A stretch of DNA of 64,000 nt. Origin: Guptibacillus hwajinpoensis. Lineage in GTDB: Bacteria; Bacillota; Bacilli; Bacillales; Bacillaceae_O. The stretch spans positions 17,362-81,361 of the forward strand of contig JAENYN010000018.1 in the NCBI GenBank assembly GCA_016841765.1, read 5' to 3'. The position numbers were made by a program, and so were the translations under genes. This document shows positions 26,494 to 34,648 of this stretch, piece after piece (the stretch's first letter is position 1; every line of letters begins with the position of its first letter). The notes under the pieces are model-generated. The model was not told the origin of the DNA. It saw only the letters and a list, made by a program, of their open reading frames with translations, and ran no database searches.

Positions 26494-26520
26494 AAGCCCG
26501 GCTAAAAGCCGGGCTTCTTT
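26494..26520. terminator. Hairpin between the TVP38 gene and the importer unit
   Basis: AAGCCCGGCT and AGCCGGGCTT, loop AAA; T-rich on both sides. It separates the Rex-controlled operon from the Ynj-type operon. Confidence 0.75.
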
Positions 26521-26586
26521 TTAGCCGTTTTCCCGGGCAATCCCGGGTTTCGCTATGGAATCTCTTCCTGTTTAAGCAAGGTACGG

Positions 26587-27291
26587 CTACTGTTTCAGTT
26601 CTTCCATATTGATCCCTTTTTTCTTTGCGATATACTTCGGTATCAGGGAAACCAGGAAGAGTACGATGCCTGCAGCTGCGAATTCGAGCAGCAGCTTTGT
26701 GGAGAAGCCTTCTGCCACAATTTCCCCGGCCATGTACGCATAAATGAATGCGCCCGGTGCCATAGTGATCAAGGAGACGATTGAAAACTTGGTGAATGAC
26801 AGGCTTGTGACACCATAAGCATAGTTTTGTACATTGTATGGGAAGATCGGGACAAGGCGCGTAAGAATCAAGAAGCTGTCTCCATTTTTCTCAACGCCGC
26901 TGTCAATCTTTTTGAAAATCGCATTGTCTTTAAACTTATTCACAATCAAGCCTCTTGCTGCATACTTGGCGATAAGGAATGCCGCCATGGCGCCCAGGGT
27001 GGCACCGATCAGGGCAAGGATCCCGCCTTTGATCGAACCGAACGTGATTCCCGCGACGATTGTGAGCAGGGAAGCCGGCAGCATGAAAATCGCTACGCCG
27101 ATGAATACAAACAGGAACACGATATATCCAAGAAAGCCGAAACCTTCAAACCAGGCCTGCATCGCTTTTACGTCTTTCAACTGTTCAAGAATCCCGGTCT
27201 TCCAGGCAATCAGGAAGACGATTACGATTGCTCCAAGAAGGGCAAGAAGCTTAAGCGGACTCCCTTTTTTTGCTTTCGGTGTATTTGCCAT
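26587..27291 (-). CDS. TVP38/TMEM64 family membrane protein (YdjX/YdjZ type)
   Basis: 234 residues with a VTT (SNARE-associated) domain: VAIFMLPASLLTIVAGITFG (about 67-86), a small-residue helix with GATLGAMAAFLIAKYAARG, and the conserved RLVPIFPYNVQNYAYGV (about 143-159) re-entrant loop. DedA-superfamily proteins of this type move lipids or support membrane homeostasis. It follows the rhodanese gene by 18 nt, last in the Rex-controlled operon. In E. coli two such genes (ydjX, ydjZ) sit beside ynjABCDEF. Confidence 0.88.
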   Translation of the reverse strand: MANTPKAKKGSPLKLLALLGAIVIVFLIAWKTGILEQLKDVKAMQAWFEGFGFLGYIVFLFVFIGVAIFMLPASLLTIVAGITFGSIKGGILALIGATLGAMAAFLIAKYAARGLIVNKFKDNAIFKKIDSGVEKNGDSFLILTRLVPIFPYNVQNYAYGVTSLSFTKFSIVSLITMAPGAFIYAYMAGEIVAEGFSTKLLLEFAAAGIVLFLVSLIPKYIAKKKGINMEELKQ

Positions 27292-27309
27292 TTTTAACGA
27301 CTCCTATTC

Positions 27310-28296
27310 TTAAAATTCCCCGTTTTCTGTACGGTCGATGATATCCTGATTTCCTTGTTCATACGCTTCATAGCTCCACTCGATCCAGGATCCGTCATAA
27401 TTCAGGACATCTTCATAGCCAAGGATCTGGGTCAGGACGAACCATGTGTAAGCGGAACGGACACCGGATTGGCAATAAGGGATCAGATGCTTTTCTGAAT
27501 CAGTGAATTCTTTATAAATCTCTTCAAGCTCTTCTTTGGATTTGAATGTTCCTTCATCAGATGTTGCGGCAGTATACTCAAGCCACTTGGCTCCTTTGAT
27601 TTTGCCCGGTCCGAACGCACCTTTTTTGGTATCGCTGCCTGTTTCTTCATCTTCACCACGTGTGTCGATAATGAGATAGTCATCGCTATCGACTGCTTCT
27701 TTCACCATTTCAAGGCTTGCAGTGTATCCTTCCGGATTGTAATCAGGAGCTTTATAGTCCGTTTTTTCACGGTCGCCGATTTGAGCCGGCTCCGCAGTTT
27801 CATAGCCTGCACCGAGCCATACCGGCATACCGCCGTCAAGCATGCGGACATCTTCATGTCCAAGCATCTTCAGCTGCCAGAACAGGCGGGCTGAGTCATG
27901 CTGGTCGTTCCCTGCATATGTCACTACTGTCGTATCTTCCTTTACTCCGAAATCACCCAGCAGCTTTTCCATTACTTCTTTCGGGTTGGCCATGCCGCCA
28001 TATTCGTATTCATCTGTGCCGGAATAATCCGGACGCCATACGACGAATGAACCCGGAATGGCTTCTTTTGACTCCATCGTACCGATTACGACAACGTCTT
28101 TCTTATCTTCATCAAGCATCGCCTTCAGTTCCTCGGCTGTGATCAGCGCTTCAGGATTGGCATAGTCATTGATTTTCTCCTGTTGTACAGAAAGATCAAC
28201 TTCCTGGCTTTTGACTGATGTGACACTTTTGTACACGAAAAATCCGGCAATCAGGAGGACGGCAACTGATACTCCTGCAACTAGTTTTTTGTTCAT
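27310..28296 (-). CDS. Membrane-anchored tandem rhodanese (YnjE-like sulfurtransferase)
   Basis: Start ATG 28296 (MNKKLVAGVSVAV), RBS GGAGG. 328 residues: an N-terminal membrane anchor (about 6-25), then two rhodanese domains. The first has no Cys in its active loop (YAGNDQHDSARLFW), as is usual for the structural half. The second carries the catalytic loop with Cys in PYCQSGVRSAY (about 280). The enzyme moves sulfane sulfur from thiosulfate or a persulfide to an acceptor, probably on the outer face of the membrane. It lies 57 nt after the CCG protein gene and 18 nt before TVP38. Confidence 0.88.
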   Translation of the reverse strand: MNKKLVAGVSVAVLLIAGFFVYKSVTSVKSQEVDLSVQQEKINDYANPEALITAEELKAMLDEDKKDVVVIGTMESKEAIPGSFVVWRPDYSGTDEYEYGGMANPKEVMEKLLGDFGVKEDTTVVTYAGNDQHDSARLFWQLKMLGHEDVRMLDGGMPVWLGAGYETAEPAQIGDREKTDYKAPDYNPEGYTASLEMVKEAVDSDDYLIIDTRGEDEETGSDTKKGAFGPGKIKGAKWLEYTAATSDEGTFKSKEELEEIYKEFTDSEKHLIPYCQSGVRSAYTWFVLTQILGYEDVLNYDGSWIEWSYEAYEQGNQDIIDRTENGEF

Positions 28297-28353
28297 TTTC
28301 AGAACCTCCACTATAACTATTTTTATTAAAAAAGCAGAAATGCCTCTGCCTAA

Positions 28354-29124
28354 TTACGACTTCACAACCGACTTCACAACCTGCTTCGCCTTATAACGGT
28401 TGATCCATGACTTCGCAGCACTGGAAAGCACATCTTCCGGCGCATCATCCCCCTGGTAGACGACCGGTCCCCAGATCAAATCAAGGATATGGAACGACTT
28501 TTTGCCGGCTTTCATCATGGATGAACGGCATGCCGCACAGTACACGACAACATAATCCGTTTCAAAGTCTTTGCCGCGGCGTTCCATGACCCGCATTGCC
28601 AGGTCAGGATTGGCGGGAACAATCATGCCGCCAAACCCGCAGCACCGTGTGTTTTCTCGCGAATGTTCACTTTCCTTCACCTGGTAGCCAAGCTCTTTCA
28701 AAATCCAGCGGATTCCGTCCTGCAGCTCTGTTTCATAACGCGTGGAACAGGAATCATGAATGCCGAATACGACATCGCTGTCTTTCGCTTTGCCCCGGAT
28801 ATGTTCAGGGAGGCCGACTTTCGGAAGCAAGGTCCAGAGTGAAGTGACATCCGTCTCACTGTTGCCCTGAATCGTCTTGTAGCAGTTCTGGCAGGCAACA
28901 ATCATATTCTCAATGCCGACATCATCCATATCCTTTTGCAGGCCGTCAAAACGCTCGTGGAACTTATCCTCCTGGCCAAGGGCTTTCGTGCCTTTGCCGC
29001 AGCATTTTTGGACGCCGGCAAGGTCCGGATAAAGTTCTTTCAAGTATTCCATCGTTTTGCGCACGCCTTCAGGTGAATATGAAGGAAGTGAGCAGCCCGG
29101 CATAAATCCCATTTTCTGCGCCAT
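28354..29124 (-). CDS. CCG-domain Fe-S protein (HdrB/GlpC-like)
   Basis: 256 residues from ATG 29124 (MAQKMGFMPGCSLPSYS), RBS AAAGGAG overlapping the upstream stop. Cys-rich motifs come in the CCG order: PGCS, QKCCGKGTK, CQNCYKT, HDSCSTRYE, TRCCGFGGMI and YCAACRSSM. Two such repeats bind the noncubane Fe-S clusters of heterodisulfide reductase subunit B. The protein probably passes electrons between the flavoprotein encoded just upstream and a disulfide or persulfide substrate. The tail is basic. Confidence 0.85.
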   Translation of the reverse strand: MAQKMGFMPGCSLPSYSPEGVRKTMEYLKELYPDLAGVQKCCGKGTKALGQEDKFHERFDGLQKDMDDVGIENMIVACQNCYKTIQGNSETDVTSLWTLLPKVGLPEHIRGKAKDSDVVFGIHDSCSTRYETELQDGIRWILKELGYQVKESEHSRENTRCCGFGGMIVPANPDLAMRVMERRGKDFETDYVVVYCAACRSSMMKAGKKSFHILDLIWGPVVYQGDDAPEDVLSSAAKSWINRYKAKQVVKSVVKS

Positions 29125-29126
29125 TA

Positions 29127-30914
29127 TCACTTCACTCCTTTTGCTTTTGCTTTTGTGGTAAATATTTTGGAGAATCCAAGCATCTGGTGCATTTCAATCG
29201 CCTTATGGCCTTTCATCGGCGACTTCCCGTTGTTTTGTAGAATGAAGTCTTTCCTCATGCCCATGAATACGTCCCCAATCGGAAAGTCCTGCGGGCATAC
29301 ATGCGTACAGCCGCCGCACATGTTGCAAGAGTACGGAATGATCGGATCAATGCCGCCGGATTCAAGGAAATCTTTGAAAATATCCTGCGGGCATTCACCA
29401 TGTTCGTTCATCATGATGCATTCCGACATACAAAGTTTGCATTCACACTGCAGGCAGCGGGAAGCTTCCTTTACCGCCTGTTCTTCCGTATAGCCAAGGT
29501 CAGCCTGGATGAAATCCAGCTTCCTCTCTTCCGCCGGACGCAAGTTCCCGGATGTTCTTGGCAGGTCTTCGGTCCCGTTTGGAAGCGGAACATTCAACTT
29601 TGTTGTGTACGTATATTCTTTTTCAAGATTGCGGTTCGCCTTAAGGTCTTTCCCTTGCAAATAAAGGCCGGCTGACTTTGCCGCTTTCCGCCCAAGCGCC
29701 ATCGCCTGGACCACGATTGCGCCGCCGCTTGCATCACCGGCTACGAATACGTTCGGCTGACTAGTTGCGAGTGTTTCTTGATCAACCACATAACGGCCGC
29801 CGCGGGTTTGCTCAAGCAACCCTCCTGAAATGTCTTCAACTAGCTGGCCGGTAGCAAACACGACCGTATCCACTTCAATCGTTTTTTCTTCATCTGTGTA
29901 GGAAGGATTGAATTTGCCTTCTGTGTCAAACATGGATTTGACTTTCTTCGTTTTAATGGAAGAAACCCTTCCGTTTTCCGCCATGATTTCCTGCGCTCCC
30001 CAGCCGTTCAGGAATGCCACGCCTTCTTCAAGCGCTTCTTCCTGTTCAAACTTGCTTGCAGGCAGGTTTTCTTCTTCCTCCAGGCTGATTAAGTATACTT
30101 CCTCAGCACCTATCCGCCAGGAGGAACGCGCACAGTCCATTGCCACGTCTCCGCCGCCGATGACTGCTATCTTTTTACCGGCTTTCGGAAATTTATGAGT
30201 GAGACTGATTTCTTTTAAATATTCAACTGCATGAAAGACTCCGTCGTTTTCAACACCCGGAACAGGAGGCTTCGTGCCTCTATGGGCGCCATGCGCAACA
30301 ATGACTGCATCATATTCCTCTTTAAGCTGTTTAAAAGAAATGTCTTTACCGATCTCGACGCCCATTCTCATTTCAACGCCAAGGTCATTCAAATACGTAT
30401 ATTCGAAATCAATGATGTCACGCGGGAGGCGATATTCCGGAATACCGACCCGCATCATGCCGCCGACAACATCAAGCTTTTCAAAAATCGTGACATCATG
30501 GCCCTGCTTGCGAAGATCAATTGCTGCCTGTGCTCCAGCAGGCCCGGCACCGATAATGGCCGCCTTGCGTCCGGTAGGTGCACCAGTTCGGGTATCCCAA
30601 AGCGACTTTTTATCCGCTTTTTCCGCTGCGAATCGTTTCAGTGCCGCAATTGAAAGCGGCTGGCCAAACTCTTCGTTCCTGCGGCAAACACTTTCACACG
30701 GATGAGCGCAAATTCTGCCGAGCGTGTTCGGAAGGAACAATTTCTCCCGGATTGTCAGGAGCGCTCCCTCAAAATCCCCTTCACCAATTTGAGCCATGTA
30801 TTTCTTTACTTCGGTGTGCATCGGGCAAGTCGCCACACAAAAAGCCTCTTCATGCCCCATACAGTTATCGACAATATGAACCGCTCCATCTTTTACTTTT
30901 TGATTGAATTCCAC
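29127..30914 (-). CDS. GltD-like FAD/NAD(P) Fe-S oxidoreductase with C-terminal ferredoxin domain
   Basis: 595 residues from GTG 30914 (VEFNQKVKDGAVH), with AGAGGTGG 5 nt upstream; a GTG at 30923 overlaps that RBS and is less likely. The N-terminal Fe-S part has CVATCP and GRICAHPCESVCRR. FAD-binding GAGPAGAQAAIDLRKQGHD lies near 122, NAD(P)-binding GGGDVAMDCARSSWRIGA near 265, and VFVAGDASGG near 385. The C-terminus has two more Cys groups (CLQCECKLCMSEC and CNMCGGCTHVCP) for [4Fe-4S] clusters. It is the glutamate-synthase-small-subunit fold used by many NAD(P)H-linked electron carriers. First gene of an operon controlled by a Rex site. Confidence 0.9.
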   Translation of the reverse strand: MEFNQKVKDGAVHIVDNCMGHEEAFCVATCPMHTEVKKYMAQIGEGDFEGALLTIREKLFLPNTLGRICAHPCESVCRRNEEFGQPLSIAALKRFAAEKADKKSLWDTRTGAPTGRKAAIIGAGPAGAQAAIDLRKQGHDVTIFEKLDVVGGMMRVGIPEYRLPRDIIDFEYTYLNDLGVEMRMGVEIGKDISFKQLKEEYDAVIVAHGAHRGTKPPVPGVENDGVFHAVEYLKEISLTHKFPKAGKKIAVIGGGDVAMDCARSSWRIGAEEVYLISLEEEENLPASKFEQEEALEEGVAFLNGWGAQEIMAENGRVSSIKTKKVKSMFDTEGKFNPSYTDEEKTIEVDTVVFATGQLVEDISGGLLEQTRGGRYVVDQETLATSQPNVFVAGDASGGAIVVQAMALGRKAAKSAGLYLQGKDLKANRNLEKEYTYTTKLNVPLPNGTEDLPRTSGNLRPAEERKLDFIQADLGYTEEQAVKEASRCLQCECKLCMSECIMMNEHGECPQDIFKDFLESGGIDPIIPYSCNMCGGCTHVCPQDFPIGDVFMGMRKDFILQNNGKSPMKGHKAIEMHQMLGFSKIFTTKAKAKGVK

Positions 30915-30981
30915 TGACTCCACCTCTTTTCAATCTGGTACGCTTTCTGAATACAGATTTGTCCACATTTTCGCAAAGAAT

Positions 30982-30999
30982 TTGTGAAATAATTCACAA
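30982..30999 (-). promoter_or_regulatory. Rex operator upstream of the Fe-S flavoprotein operon
   Basis: TTGTGAAATAATTCACAA is a perfect 18-bp palindrome identical to the Rex consensus TTGTGAAWWWWTTCACAA. It lies 68 nt before the GTG start. Rex leaves DNA when NADH/NAD rises, so the operon should be switched on at low oxygen or high NADH. Confidence 0.85.
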
Positions 31000-31059
31000 G
31001 ATACCTTAAATAATTAATCCTTTTGAAAAAGGATCAACTGATGAACTGCCAGGTTGTGT

Positions 31060-31077
31060 TTGTGAGAAACCTCACAT
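31060..31077 (-). promoter_or_regulatory. Second Rex-like operator
   Basis: TTGTGAGAAACCTCACAT keeps 7-4-7 spacing with outer bases of the Rex consensus. It lies 78 bp upstream of the perfect site and directly after a possible extended -10 (TGTTATAGT read on the minus strand near 31093-31101). Confidence 0.55.
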
Positions 31078-31355
31078 TCTTCTTTCACGTTTACTATAAC
31101 AAAGAATTTTTCCTATAATACCCCAACTTTGCGAACACATTGTGACAATATAGAGAGGTATAAACCGCTTTGTATAAAGATTTTGATTATTCAGCTTTGT
31201 AAGCGTTTTAGTTGATAACACCAGTCAATTACGGGTGTGAAAAATGATATTTTCATATTGAAAAGAGGCGTATTGAGATGGGAGGGCGTATCGGATGAAA
31301 GAACTGCATGTAGGACTGGAGACTGGGAAGTAATTGAGGGGCTGGCATTATAGGC

Positions 31356-31463
31356 ACTGAACCATCATTCAGTGCGCCTAATCCATGGAGTTCATGCATT
31401 ACAGGTACTGAACCACTATTCAGTCCCACTAACCCCTGGAAAACATACATTACACTAACTGAA
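31356..31463. repeat. 51-bp-period hairpin array, copy 2
   Basis: ACTGAA starts at 31356, 31407 and 31458, each 51 bp apart, followed in the first two by ATTCAGT 12 nt on. The first unit, GCACTGAACCATCATTCAGT then GCGCCTAAT, is nearly that of 15339 (GCACTGAATCTCTATTCAGT, then GCACCTA). The rest of each unit differs. It lies directly beside the TTACTGTCCA array. Confidence 0.8.
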
Positions 31464-31641
31464 CCATTTTCCCAAAGCCTCTACCCAGTTATGTAGTCAA
31501 AGAAAGATAGAATACCGGCCATTGTTTACAGGCATTCATCCCTTATTGTTGGCATTTCGTCCAACGATATTGAATAACACACGAAATCCGAACCCCCAGA
31601 CATAGGCTGCACTACTGCCTCCCCCGGCAAACTATTGTCTG

Positions 31642-31714
31642 TTACTGTCCAATTCACTGACTTTACTGTCAAGTTAGTGCATGTCACTGTCCAATTCACC
31701 AACTTTACGCTCCA
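31642..31714. repeat. 21-bp-period array, TTACTGTCCA type, copy 2
   Basis: Cores start at 31642 (TTACTGTCCA), 31663 (TTACTGTCAA), 31684 (TCACTGTCCA) and 31705 (TTACGCTCCA), exactly 21 bp apart. As at the first copy, spacers include CACTGACT and CACCAACT. It lies 44 bp beyond the terminator of the second KGG gene. Confidence 0.8.
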
Positions 31715-31751
31715 ACCCGCCTCTCAAAACCATAAACTCCCTAACCAATAC

Positions 31752-31783
31752 TAAAAACCCCGGTTCATTATAGAACCGGGGCC
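31752..31783 (-). terminator. Terminator of the second KGG gene
   Basis: CCCCGGTTC and GAACCGGGG with a 6-nt loop; T-run on the minus strand. Confidence 0.85.
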
Positions 31784-31800
31784 TCTTCAATAAAGTTAAA

Positions 31801-32013
31801 TTATTTGTCATCGTTATTGGCGCGGGCATTTCCGCCCTTTTCGCCGATTTCTTCATAGAATTCACGGTCGTGGCTGCGGGAAGTGGCCTCGCCGCCCTTT
31901 TCTCCGATTTCTTGATAAAATTCTTTATCGTGGGTGCGCGCTGTTTCTTCTCCACCTTTACGGCCTGCTTCTTCCACCGTCATATTGCGGTCTTTTTTTT
32001 CATTATTAGCCAT
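31801..32013 (-). CDS. KGG-repeat general stress protein (70 aa, short paralogue)
   Basis: Start ATG 32013 (MANNEKKDRNMTVEE), RBS AAAGGAGG. It carries the same N-terminus and C-terminus (GGNARANNDDK) as the 110-residue protein at 19658-19990, but only about three repeat units, so the pair differs by gain or loss of 20-residue repeats. It is hydrophilic and cytosolic. A SigB-type promoter precedes it. Confidence 0.88.
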   Translation of the reverse strand: MANNEKKDRNMTVEEAGRKGGEETARTHDKEFYQEIGEKGGEATSRSHDREFYEEIGEKGGNARANNDDK

Positions 32014-32060
32014 TTTGAAATCCTCCTTTTCGTGATTTCTAATGATGCTACGTTCTTGTT

Positions 32061-32086
32061 GTACCTTTTTCTGGATATGAGTAAAC
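32061..32086 (-). promoter_or_regulatory. SigB-type promoter of the second KGG gene
   Basis: Minus strand GTTTAC, 14-bp spacer, AGGTAC, against the SigB consensus GTTTAA-N12-15-GGGTAT. It ends 47 nt before the ATG. Confidence 0.6.
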
Positions 32087-32122
32087 ATCTTTTCCCGTGT
32101 TTGGGGGAAATGCCCTGCCGTT

Positions 32123-32542
32123 TTACAGTTCGAGGACCGCAGGAGTCTCTTCGCCGTTCATATACCGGATTGTTTCCGGCTGGATTTTCAGGATGATATA
32201 ATCTTCGTCCTCCGAGCTGTTAAAAATCCGTTTCATTTCATCCATCCAGAATTTATCCTTCAAGTCCTGATCTTCTTTGATTTCAGCTTTCCCCTGAATC
32301 TCCAGATAAGGATCATCCCAGCCGCCGCCGCTGTATCCAAGTAAAATATGCACATTCGGGTTGTCCTTGATTTCATCCGCTTTATAGGTGGCTTTGCTTG
32401 TTGGTGTGTAAAGCGTCAAATCTTCATGAAGAAATGTCATGTAGCGGGTGTGCGGCTTATTCTCTTCAATAGTGGCAAGCGTTCCGACCTTGTTCTCATC
32501 AAGAATGCCAAGTACTTTTTCTTTAAGTTCTTTTTGTTCCAT
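32123..32542 (-). CDS. General stress protein 26-like (pyridoxamine-phosphate-oxidase fold)
   Basis: 139 residues, RBS AAAGGAG. Features of the split-barrel flavin-binding family: GILDENKVGTLATIEENKPHTRYMTF (residues 12-37, cited as VGTLATIEE) and GKAEIKEDQDLKDKFW. It is close to YdaG/GSP26 of B. subtilis, a SigB regulon member that may bind FMN or heme. A SigB-type promoter is present, which fits. It is separated from the KGG gene by its promoter. Confidence 0.85.
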   Translation of the reverse strand: MEQKELKEKVLGILDENKVGTLATIEENKPHTRYMTFLHEDLTLYTPTSKATYKADEIKDNPNVHILLGYSGGGWDDPYLEIQGKAEIKEDQDLKDKFWMDEMKRIFNSSEDEDYIILKIQPETIRYMNGEETPAVLEL

Positions 32543-32615
32543 GATACAATCTCCTTTCGGTGAGGTATTCGGCTCTCGCTGTCCCCGGATTGCTTTAATC
32601 TGGCGATAGTATGTT

Positions 32616-32640
32616 GTTCCCCTTCCATATTTATGTAAAC
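32616..32640 (-). promoter_or_regulatory. SigB-type promoter of the GSP26-like gene
   Basis: Minus strand GTTTAC, 13-bp spacer, GGGAAC; 73 nt before the ATG. Close to the SigB consensus. Confidence 0.65.
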
Positions 32641-32692
32641 GGACTAATCGGCCGGAACCGTATCAAAAACGGCTGCGATGGAAGAGGTGCCA

Positions 32693-32736
32693 GGCAGTGC
32701 TAAATGCCTGGCAATTGCACGGCATTTAGCACTGCC
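32693..32736. repeat. Hairpin of the TGCCTGGCAATTGC group
   Basis: GGCAGTGCTAAATGCC and its exact 16-bp complement flank TGGCAATTGCAC. It lies between the GSP26-like promoter and the BCCT gene. It shares the GCCTGGCAATTGC word with the terminators at 20214 and 48959. Confidence 0.75.
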
Positions 32737-32858
32737 TTGTTTCTTTAAAAGTGTTATTTGTTTGCTAAGAAGTAAATGGGGTATTACTATGTTTAGAAAT
32801 TATTTAAGCGGGATTTTAGCCTTTTGGTTTATTAAGGAAAGGAGACGGATAAAAAGAT

Positions 32859-34385
32859 ATGAAGAAATACACCACAGTCTTTAAAGTATCGGCGATTATC
32901 ATGGCCGTTCTTGTGCTATTCGGTGTTTTGTTGCCTGATACGCTTGAAAAGACAACTGGAAATATTCAGTCATTTATCTCGACAGCTTTTGGCTGGTATT
33001 ACTTGATCATCGTCACGGTTTTTGTGATTGTGAGCATCTTCTTGATGTTCAGCCCGGTCGGCCGGATAAAGCTTGGCAAGCCTGACAGTACCCCTGAATT
33101 CACCAGGCCAACTTGGATTGCCATGTTGTTCAGTGCCGGCATGGGGATTGGCCTTGTGTTCTGGGGAACCGCTGAGCCTATCAGCCACTATGCTGTAAGT
33201 TCACCGACCGGTCAGGAAGGGACAGCACAGGGAATTAAGGACGCAATGCGCTTTACGTTTTTTCACTGGGGTGTCCATGCCTGGGCTATTTATGGAATCG
33301 TTGCACTAGTCCTGGCGTACTTTAAATTCCGGCATGACCGTCCCGGCCTGATCAGTGCTGCGCTTTATCCTGTAATCGGTAGAGAACGTGCAGAAGGCGG
33401 GCTTGGAAAAACAATTGATGTTATCGCTGTTATCGCCACCGTTATTGGCGTTGCGACAACACTCGGCTTTGGTGCGGTGCAGATCAACGGCGGCCTGTCT
33501 TACTTGTTCGGATTGCCAAACAACATTGTGGTGCAGTTTGTGATTGTCTTTATTGTCACAATCCTCTTCATGATTTCAGCATGGTCGGGTCTCAGCAAAG
33601 GGATCGCTTACTTGAGTAATGCCAATATGGTCCTTGCTACATTGCTATTTGCGCTCGTTTTCATCCTCGGCCCGACAGCATTTATTTTAAACCTGTTCAC
33701 GAATACGATCGGGACTTATATCGCAAGCCTTCCCGAGATGAGCTTCAGGATTGCTCCTTTGAATGAAGAAGCACGGAGCTGGATCCAGGGCTGGACGATC
33801 TTCTATTGGGCATGGTGGATTGCATGGAGTCCGTTCGTTGGCATCTTCATTGCCCGTGTATCAAGGGGGCGCAGCATTCGCGAGTTTATTTTCACCGTGC
33901 TGCTGCTGCCGTCTTTAATCGGTTTCTTATGGTTTGCAACATTCGGAGGCACGGCTATCTCACTTCAGCATGAAGGGATAGCGTCAATTGCCGAACTTGC
34001 CACGGAAGAATCTTTGTTTGGCGTTCTGGCGAATTATCCGCTTGGTTTTTTTGCATCGATTGTCGCCATTACGCTGATTGGAACGTTCTTTATCACATCT
34101 GCAGACTCAGGAACGTTCGTACTCGGCATGATGACAACAAACGGTTCACTTACACCGCCAAACTCTATCAAATTGACATGGGGCGTCCTGCTGGCAGCCA
34201 CAGCTCTTGCACTTCTATACACAGGCGGGCTGCAGGCGCTTCAGAATACGATGATCATCGCCGCCTTCCCGTTCTCGTTCATTATGCTGCTTATGACGTA
34301 CAGCCTCATCAAATCGCTGTATGCAGAAAGTAAAGAGCTTGGAATCGGCAGGATCAGGCAGCAAAAACCGGAACGCAACAGATAA
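32859..34385 (+). CDS. BCCT family glycine betaine/choline transporter (OpuD-like)
   Basis: 508 residues, 12 membrane segments. BCCT signature: MLFSAGMGIGLVFWGTAEPISHY (about 86-108) and the substrate-binding aromatic segment around YWAWWIAWSPFVGIFIAR (about 318-335). It takes up betaine-type osmoprotectants with sodium. The size fits OpuD (512 residues). RBS GGAGA is 13 nt upstream, rather far. It neighbours stress genes, so a salt response is likely. Confidence 0.88.
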   Translation: MKKYTTVFKVSAIIMAVLVLFGVLLPDTLEKTTGNIQSFISTAFGWYYLIIVTVFVIVSIFLMFSPVGRIKLGKPDSTPEFTRPTWIAMLFSAGMGIGLVFWGTAEPISHYAVSSPTGQEGTAQGIKDAMRFTFFHWGVHAWAIYGIVALVLAYFKFRHDRPGLISAALYPVIGRERAEGGLGKTIDVIAVIATVIGVATTLGFGAVQINGGLSYLFGLPNNIVVQFVIVFIVTILFMISAWSGLSKGIAYLSNANMVLATLLFALVFILGPTAFILNLFTNTIGTYIASLPEMSFRIAPLNEEARSWIQGWTIFYWAWWIAWSPFVGIFIARVSRGRSIREFIFTVLLLPSLIGFLWFATFGGTAISLQHEGIASIAELATEESLFGVLANYPLGFFASIVAITLIGTFFITSADSGTFVLGMMTTNGSLTPPNSIKLTWGVLLAATALALLYTGGLQALQNTMIIAAFPFSFIMLLMTYSLIKSLYAESKELGIGRIRQQKPERNR

Positions 34386-34479
34386 GTACAAAAGCGCAGG
34401 GCGCCCGCTTAGCGGCGTACGCATAAGCGGGGGTACCCTCAGGAAGGCGACCTTTCCTTCTGGAGGGGATCACCGCTTA

Positions 34480-34570
34480 TGACGATAGCCGCTGGCACCT
34501 GGAGCTGGATGATTCCCTTCTTAGCGCTTTTTATCCACAACTCAGAAATTTTATAATTTCCTTAACAATG
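34480..34570. repeat. Dispersed intergenic repeat, copy 2
   Basis: Second copy of the element at 5600-5690: GCACCTGGAGCTGGATGA, CCCTTCT, TTATCCACAAC, AGAAATTTTAT, TTTCCTTAACAAT. It is followed directly by the BCCT terminator. Confidence 0.55.
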
Positions 34571-34571
34571 G

Positions 34572-34606
34572 AAAAGCTGCACCCCAACAGGGGTGCAGCT
34601 TTTTTG
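34572..34606 (+). terminator. Terminator of the BCCT gene
   Basis: AAAAGCTGCACCCC and GGGGTGCAGCTTTTTT with a 4-nt loop, a 14-bp stem. Confidence 0.9.
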
Positions 34607-34648
34607 TGTCCTGATCAATGAAATGCCGGCAAGACTCTTTGCACAAAA

